44,969 bases of DNA from Candidatus Abyssobacteria bacterium SURF_5 (GTDB lineage: Bacteria; Abyssobacteria; SURF-5): contig QZKU01000122.1 in assembly GCA_003598085.1 (NCBI GenBank), forward strand, positions 1-44,969, in the 5' to 3' direction. This document shows positions 41,039-44,969 of the stretch, in pieces. The notes beneath the pieces were generated by a model that saw only the letters and a program-made list of their open reading frames with translations, was not told the origin of the DNA and did no database searches. How positions within the stretch are numbered: the first letter of the stretch is position 1; each line of letters begins with the position of its first letter. Made by a program: the position numbers and the translations under genes.

Positions 41039-41539
41039 ATGAACAGTTTTCAGCCGGTCCGGTTTGCTACTTTCCTTCTTGTCTTTTTTCTCGCTGCGCT
41101 TCCCACACCGATTGCGGAAGCGGAAAATGAGGGCGCTCCGCCCGGTTCCGCACAAAACGCCGCCTCCTACATGGAGGAGCCGTGGGCGGTCTCGGGACAT
41201 CCCATCGGAGACACCATCGGGCGAGGGCTGGACTTCCTGCTCAAACCCGCATATGTTGCGGGCAGCTCGCTTTACTTTCTTGTTTTGCCGCCGCCCGAGC
41301 CGGAACACATAACCGGGCTTGAGATGCATGGATGCCCGCCGGTCCCGCCGTCCGCCGAGCCGGTGGAGCCGCCTGCTGAGCCCGCGCAGCCGTCTCCTGA
41401 GACGGCGCCACCGTCCACCCTCCCCGGGTCCCCAGCCCAAGTCGAACCGGCCGGGCCGGAGACTTCCGGCGAGGTGCAGCCGCCCGCACCCGAGACATCG
41501 CTCGAGCCTGAACCCGCTCAGGGAATAGCCGAGCCTTAA
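41039..41539 (+). CDS. Exported proline-rich protein
   Basis: A 166-residue protein from the ATG at 41039, chosen because AGGAG lies seven bases upstream and it begins a signal peptide (ending PIAEA); the frame is open from 41009. Residues 40-80 include a short hydrophobic helix (PAYVAGSSLYFLVLPPP). The C-terminal half is almost only Pro, Glu, Ala, Ser and Thr (repeated PPAEPAQPSPETAPPS-type units), a disordered spacer like those crossing the cell wall or periplasm. Its start region overlaps the end of the HTH gene. No family recognised. Confidence 0.65.
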   Translation: MNSFQPVRFATFLLVFFLAALPTPIAEAENEGAPPGSAQNAASYMEEPWAVSGHPIGDTIGRGLDFLLKPAYVAGSSLYFLVLPPPEPEHITGLEMHGCPPVPPSAEPVEPPAEPAQPSPETAPPSTLPGSPAQVEPAGPETSGEVQPPAPETSLEPEPAQGIAEP

Positions 41540-41689
41540 GCCACAAATGTATTTCCCCAAATCTGCATCGAATGGTTGTTTTGAAGCGGAACATTGAACC
41601 CTTATTCATCGTGGCAGCGGAAAATATCTTCTTTCAGCAGGTAAGCTGGAGAAGGAACATTTCCTCGCTCCGCCCCATCCGGGAACCAA

Positions 41690-43531
41690 ATGAATAACAG
41701 CTACCATTGCCGATCGAATGTACGCTGGATTCATTTCTTGGACGGCCTCGTCCTCGTCATTCTCCTCGCTTTAGTGGCAATAAGTGTAATGAGAAGGCAT
41801 CCTGGTTCGGGTGTTACATCTCAAGATCTGCTCCTCACCGTTGTAATTCCATCGATTGTGTTGCTTGAATTGTCAGTCATTACTTTCCTTGCTCATCGAA
41901 GGGCCGCTCTTTCAGTTTCGATTGCCGACGAAGGCCTTACATACAAATTCCGGCGGCTCATAAAGATCATTCCATTTGAGGCGATATCCCGGGTCAAGCT
42001 TGATCTTATGCCGCTGAATTTCGGATTAAAAATGAGGATCCATTCGACTGAAGGAATCGTCAAAATTCCCGCGCTTGAGCGGCTCCCCCAATTTCTTCAG
42101 GAACTGAAAAACGGGCTGGATGCGAGAGGTCTGTCTGACCGCTATGAAAAGTCAACATTCGAAAAGTCTCTGAAATTCGCGTTCTATGGGGAGCAAAGCT
42201 GGGAGCGCCTGCACGAGAACTCAATAAAATTTCTGTGCGTTCTGCTCCTGAGTGCGGTTGTCGGATGGGCTCTTGCCTCGATCGCAGAATTCACCGGCAC
42301 CGGCAGATTCCTGGCTGCGGCCGCCTCCGCATTCTGCTTTCTCGCCGTCCACCCGGCAGCAGAATTCATATTGATGTGGCGCGGATTGAAAGCGCCGCTT
42401 GACTCCGTTTCGCAGCGCGATAGAAATTATGAGAAAAAGGTTTTTCGCACTCTTCTCCTTGCCGTAACAGCCGCCTATCTTGCTGCCGCGACAGTTCTTC
42501 TCGGGATCCGACTGACCAGCCATGAAATGCTCTCGAAGAAATACGCGGCTAATGGTAGGAAGGCGTTCGAGCGTGGCCTGTATACCGAAGCCGAGAACAT
42601 GTTTTCGGCATCTATAAGAGAAGCTGAAGCAAGAGATCCGCAGCACCCGCGCCTGGTGAGAAGCCTCACTGGATTGGCCGAAGCTTATGAAAAGCATGGC
42701 CGTCTTTCCGAAGCTGAATTCCTATGCAATCGAGCGCTGGCAATCGGAGAAAAAGTATACGGACCTGATCATCAAGAAGTATCGTCCGTCCTGTCCGCGC
42801 TCGGAATAATCTATCGACAGCAAGGACGATACACTGATGCCGAAACCATGCACATGCGGGCGTTGGACATGGATACGAGGGACCTCGATGCGCATCATCC
42901 GAATGTGGCGATAGATCTGGCCAATCTTGCGGCCGTATACACTTCACAAGAGCACTACGAGAAAGCCGAGATGCTTCTGAAAAGATCATTGTTGACATTC
43001 GAGACGGCATTTAAAGGGGACGAACCTCGATCTGCTTTTGCACTTAATAACCTGGGCGCGCTCTACGTCCGAATGGGCCGATATCAGGAGGCAATCGAGT
43101 TACTCGCCCGCGCGGAGAAAGCACTCGAGTCTCTGAATCCGGAACACCCCGACCTTGCGACGGTGGTTACCTGGAAAGCGAAAATGCATTATGATCAAGG
43201 TGAATATGCCGAGGCCGAAGAACTCTATCAGCGAGAGCTTGAACTCAATGAAAAGAGCTTTGGGCCGGATCACCAATACGTCGTTTACTCCCTTCGAAAC
43301 CTCGCACATGTCTATTTCTGCCAGGAAAAATACGCCGAGGCCGAAGCAGTGTTGCTCCGAGCAGTCGAAATCCTGAAAGAGGCGCCCCAAGCCGACGAGC
43401 GCAGGCTCTTACCGCTTCTCAAATATCTGATTCGTGTGTACGAGAAGCAGGGCCGGCTCGATGAGGTCGAGCGTTTACATCTGGAGATTCTTCGGATTCA
43501 GGAGAGCGCGCCGCCATCCCGCCGCGGATAA
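41690..43531 (+). CDS. Membrane protein with PH-like domain and kinesin-light-chain-type TPR repeats
   Basis: A 613-residue protein. Two helices (about 17-35 and 48-68) are followed by a small beta domain resembling bacterial PH domains (about 72-145; SVSIADEGLTYKFRRLIKII then PFEAISRVKL). More membrane segments lie at about 179-200, 206-228 and 253-273. From about 290 to the end there are some seven 42-residue tetratricopeptide repeats of the kinesin light chain type (YGPDHQEVSSVLSALGIIYR, HHPNVAIDLANLAAVYTSQE, FGPDHQYVVYSLRNLAHVYF). It is probably a scaffold assembling partners at the membrane. It is the last gene of the + strand signalling block. The ribosome site is weak (GGGAACC). Confidence 0.85.
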   Translation: MNNSYHCRSNVRWIHFLDGLVLVILLALVAISVMRRHPGSGVTSQDLLLTVVIPSIVLLELSVITFLAHRRAALSVSIADEGLTYKFRRLIKIIPFEAISRVKLDLMPLNFGLKMRIHSTEGIVKIPALERLPQFLQELKNGLDARGLSDRYEKSTFEKSLKFAFYGEQSWERLHENSIKFLCVLLLSAVVGWALASIAEFTGTGRFLAAAASAFCFLAVHPAAEFILMWRGLKAPLDSVSQRDRNYEKKVFRTLLLAVTAAYLAAATVLLGIRLTSHEMLSKKYAANGRKAFERGLYTEAENMFSASIREAEARDPQHPRLVRSLTGLAEAYEKHGRLSEAEFLCNRALAIGEKVYGPDHQEVSSVLSALGIIYRQQGRYTDAETMHMRALDMDTRDLDAHHPNVAIDLANLAAVYTSQEHYEKAEMLLKRSLLTFETAFKGDEPRSAFALNNLGALYVRMGRYQEAIELLARAEKALESLNPEHPDLATVVTWKAKMHYDQGEYAEAEELYQRELELNEKSFGPDHQYVVYSLRNLAHVYFCQEKYAEAEAVLLRAVEILKEAPQADERRLLPLLKYLIRVYEKQGRLDEVERLHLEILRIQESAPPSRRG

Positions 43532-43565
43532 GTTCTCGTGCCCCCCAGATTCTACAGATTCATAT

Positions 43566-43677
43566 AACCGCCGATGAACGCCGAAGCGTCTCTTTGAAGT
43601 CATTCCTGCGGAGACAGGAATCCAGTCTTGCTTTTTATCTTACATTCAACCGCCGATACACGCCGATGAACGCCGAC
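43566..43677. repeat. Two copies of a CCGCCGAT-ACGCCGA intergenic repeat
   Basis: AACCGCCGATGAACGCCGAA (43566-43585) recurs as CAACCGCCGATACACGCCGA (43648-43667) followed by TGAACGCCGAC. Only two units, about 60 bases apart, with a palindrome between them. It is not a CRISPR array. Confidence 0.65.
43602..43621. repeat. Short palindromic repeat ATTCCTG-N6-CAGGAAT
   Basis: ATTCCTG (43602-43608), six bases, CAGGAAT (43615-43621). It resembles the widely dispersed CATTCCTGCG...CAGGAATCCAG intergenic palindrome of many bacteria. Confidence 0.6.
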
Positions 43678-43902
43678 AAAGACACCTATCCGCAGATTCC
43701 GCATGACCTTGCCTGCCAAGCGTCTCGCATGGTCACGCCTTGGCGTGATTTTCACAGACACCGTCCTCGATTCGATCGAGGGTCCAGTTTGATCCTTCCG
43801 CTCGACTTTGAACCTTGAACTTGAAACCTCAACCTATTATCAACTGCATCGAGGATACGGACGCATCGTGGTATGTGGATGGGCGATTCCCCTCAGCGCA
43901 GA

Positions 43903-44127
43903 TTAAGCATATTCATAAAGAGGAACGGTCGCCGTGGGATGACCTGCAGTTTGAAGCAACTTTTCAATGCGTCGGATGGTCTCAGGACTAAAAAGAACAT
44001 CCCCGCACACAGAGCAGACTTCGGCCGGAACATGGTCAATGACAATTACCTGGCCCTTGTGACGAACCGTATGCACGACCAATCTCTGCTCGTACTCACC
44101 TGGACATCCTTTGATGCTGCATTTCAT
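43903..44127 (-). CDS. YgiT-type zinc-finger antitoxin
   Basis: A 74-residue protein beginning MKCSIKGCPGEYEQR with a second pair CSVCGD, i.e. two Cys pairs (Cys3/Cys8 and Cys37/Cys40) of the MqsA/YgiT N-terminal zinc finger, then SPETIRRIEKLL. It lacks the HTH domain of full MqsA. The ATG at 44127 overlaps the stop of the upstream toxin-like gene by four bases (ATGA), so the earlier in-frame start at 44160 is rejected. YgiT-type short proteins are regularly paired with DUF4258 proteins as antitoxins. Confidence 0.82.
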   Translation of the reverse strand: MKCSIKGCPGEYEQRLVVHTVRHKGQVIVIDHVPAEVCSVCGDVLFSPETIRRIEKLLQTAGHPTATVPLYEYA

Positions 44128-44450
44128 CTTCCTTGCTCCCTTTGGAATGGTGTCCTCCATTTCGGTGGTTTTGGCTCATACGCCGTAATAATTATGAGCA
44201 CAGGCTTGCCGGTCGTGCAAACGACGTGAAGCGGTCTTTCATTGCTGGTGTAACCTGCAATTAAGCAACACGCTCCTCTACGATGCTCGGGATAATTCTC
44301 AACGATTCTGGCTGAAGCTACAGCCTCGTAAATATCGTTGAGAGAAATTTCTTCTTCAACCATTTCCTGATGAGCGTGCTGAGTGACACGCACCTCATCC
44401 TTCTCTACCTGCGTGCGTAATCGAGCAAGTATTTGCTCATCGGTATCCAT
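44124..44450 (-). CDS. DUF4258-family toxin-like protein
   Basis: A 108-residue protein of the DUF4258 pattern: VRVTQHAHQEMVEEEISLND (His and Met of the first helix), AVASARIVENYPEH, RPLHVVCTTGKPVLIIITAYEP. The fold is thought to be RelE-like, hence a likely mRNA or ribosome-targeting toxin. This is family-level inference. It is first in a two-gene operon with the YgiT-type antitoxin. Its ATG has no ribosome site and lies about six bases after the predicted -10, so the message may be leaderless. Confidence 0.82.
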   Translation of the reverse strand: MDTDEQILARLRTQVEKDEVRVTQHAHQEMVEEEISLNDIYEAVASARIVENYPEHRRGACCLIAGYTSNERPLHVVCTTGKPVLIIITAYEPKPPKWRTPFQREQGR

Positions 44451-44456
44451 GACTTC

Positions 44457-44486
44457 ATTCTACTATTCTTGGACCTTGAGAGTCAA
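44457..44486 (-). promoter_or_regulatory. Promoter of the toxin-antitoxin pair
   Basis: On the - strand: -35 TTGACT (44486-44481), 18-base spacer, -10 TAGAAT (44462-44457), each with one mismatch. The start point falls at or within a base or two of the toxin ATG (44450). Confidence 0.55.
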
Positions 44487-44544
44487 TTTCCGCTGAGAGG
44501 CGGTATTCAGTGTCTTGAAGCGTTCAGACTCGATAACGGAACCC

Positions 44545-44734
44545 CATTTCAATCGCGAAGAGGTGCCCCCATTTTACGGCAAAGTCTACCGCAACACTTA
44601 CGAATTGAGGGAGGCTGTGCTGCAGTTCGTTCAGGAATAGCTCATGGCGGTTGGAGAAGCTGGGCTTTGCAACGCCGCTCGTCGCGGCGCCACGTTGGAG
44701 CAACAATGAAGCCATAAGAGCAGAGGAGCAATAA
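44545..44734 (+). pseudogene. Frameshifted C-terminal remnant of an integrase-type transposase
   Basis: One frame (44545-44640) reads HFNREEVPPFYGKVYRNTYE then LREAVLQFVQE and a TAG stop. The +1 frame from 44645 reads WRLEKLGFATPLVAA and runs to TAA at 44732-44734. Together they match the end of IS3/IS481-type transposases (GKVYRNTxELREAVxxFVExYNxxWxxEKLGFxTP), with a small deletion and frameshift where YN..W should be. No start or N-terminal part is present, so it is a fossil. Exact IS family is not certain. Confidence 0.7.
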
Positions 44735-44969
44735 TGGAGCAGCAAAAGCAGATGATGGGAATGAGCTGGAGCCGATTCGCGGCGATGATCGCGACGTCGA
44801 CTTTCATCATGTTTTTCCTGATGTACCAACTCGTCTACTCGCTTGACCACGCGACATTCAGTATGAACCGTCTGACTCATTTTCGACAGTTTGAAAAATT
44901 AAGCTATTTTGTATCAAGAACTTACAGAGACAGAAAAAGCTCTAGGCACTACATTTTCTCTGGCTCTCT
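44734..44969 (+). CDS. N-terminal part of a DUF305-associated-type membrane protein, runs off the window
   Basis: An ATG at 44734 with GGAG seven bases upstream opens a frame that stays open to the window end (78 codons). Residues 8-46 ([20 protein letters not shown], then [19 protein letters not shown]) strongly resemble the membrane N-terminus of small proteins found with DUF305 and copper-resistance genes. After MNRL (about 44875) the usual YMAL membrane continuation is replaced by the polar [20 protein letters not shown], and base composition becomes AT-rich. The gene is therefore probably interrupted at about 44876, perhaps by an insertion element whose body lies outside the window. Its start overlaps the stop of the transposase remnant (TAATG). 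Confidence 0.55.
   Translation, partial: MEQQKQMMGMSWSRFAAMIATSTFIMFFLMYQLVYSLDHATFSMNRLTHFRQFEKLSYFVSRTYRDRKSSRHYIFSGS

Larger units (their letters stand above)
43532..43902. other. Repeat-rich intergenic region
   Basis: About 370 bases without a supported gene. It carries two copies of an AACCGCCGAT(G/A)...ACGCCGA unit (43566-43585 and 43649-43677), a palindromic ATTCCTG...CAGGAAT element (43602-43621), a CCTCGAT...ATCGAGG inverted repeat near 43766-43782, and a low-complexity TTGAACCTTGAACTTGAAAC tract near 43809-43828. Sequences of this kind are dispersed intergenic repeats in many environmental genomes. Confidence 0.6.

Noticed and set aside
43566-43677. CRISPR array
   Set aside because: Only two imperfect repeat units with no regular spacer series and no cas genes.
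44524-44880. A 118-codon - strand frame at the right edge
   Set aside because: Covers the transposase remnant and the membrane-protein N-terminus in antisense, with a His/Ser-rich translation and no ribosome site.

Overview
The window looks like a chromosomal segment of an uncultured Gram-negative bacterium with a fairly high-GC genome. An outer membrane is implied by a TolC/CusC-type outer-membrane factor, a tripartite RND metal pump and an LpxL/HtrB-type lipid acyltransferase. Shine-Dalgarno sites, ATG/GTG starts and sigma-70-like promoters are ordinary bacterial ones. The mix of Hanks-type Ser/Thr kinase, caspase-fold protease, GH3-family enzyme, DUF166 protein, VWA-FHA membrane protein and soluble diadenylate cyclase suggests a poorly sampled lineage. 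I cannot name a phylum from sequence alone.

Layout. (1) 0.3-8.8 kb, + strand: a copper/silver-type efflux operon (CusC-, CusB- and CusA-like) followed by two small exported proteins, one carrying the same DUF3347 domain that is fused to the CusB C-terminus. (2) 8.9-16.9 kb, - strand: an acyl-CoA synthetase, a VWA-TM-FHA-like membrane protein, an enoyl-CoA hydratase, leuA and an alpha/beta hydrolase. The leuA gene has a near-consensus promoter and a leader ORF with nine Leu codons in twelve, its stop codon lying in a hairpin loop. This is a ribosome-mediated attenuator layout. (3) 17.0-18.8 kb, +: an ABC exporter pair converging on a - strand caspase-fold gene with a consensus promoter. (4) 20.0-30.2 kb, -: a tight six-gene operon (GH3-family ligase, methyltransferase, DUF362 ferredoxin protein, alpha/beta hydrolase, LpxL-like acyltransferase, enolase-superfamily epimerase). 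It is preceded by a radical SAM gene with its own terminator, an exported degenerate nucleotidyltransferase and another hydrolase. Together they resemble an undescribed lipid or amino-acyl conjugate pathway. (5) 30.4-36.9 kb, +: DUF166 protein, single-domain response regulator, soluble diadenylate cyclase, small membrane protein, hydrolase and GAF-PAS hybrid histidine kinase, i.e. a signalling island. (6) 37.0-43.5 kb, +: exported coiled-coil protein, transmembrane Ser/Thr kinase sharing a small domain with it, short proteins, a membrane-tethered MerR/excisionase-type HTH protein, a Pro-rich exported protein and a membrane TPR protein. (7) 43.5-45.0 kb: repeat-rich intergenic DNA, a DUF4258/YgiT-type toxin-antitoxin pair, a frameshifted transposase remnant and the start of a DUF305-associated-type membrane gene whose family similarity stops abruptly.

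All family assignments come from reading motifs by eye. No database search was possible, and promoters and hairpins were found by inspection.
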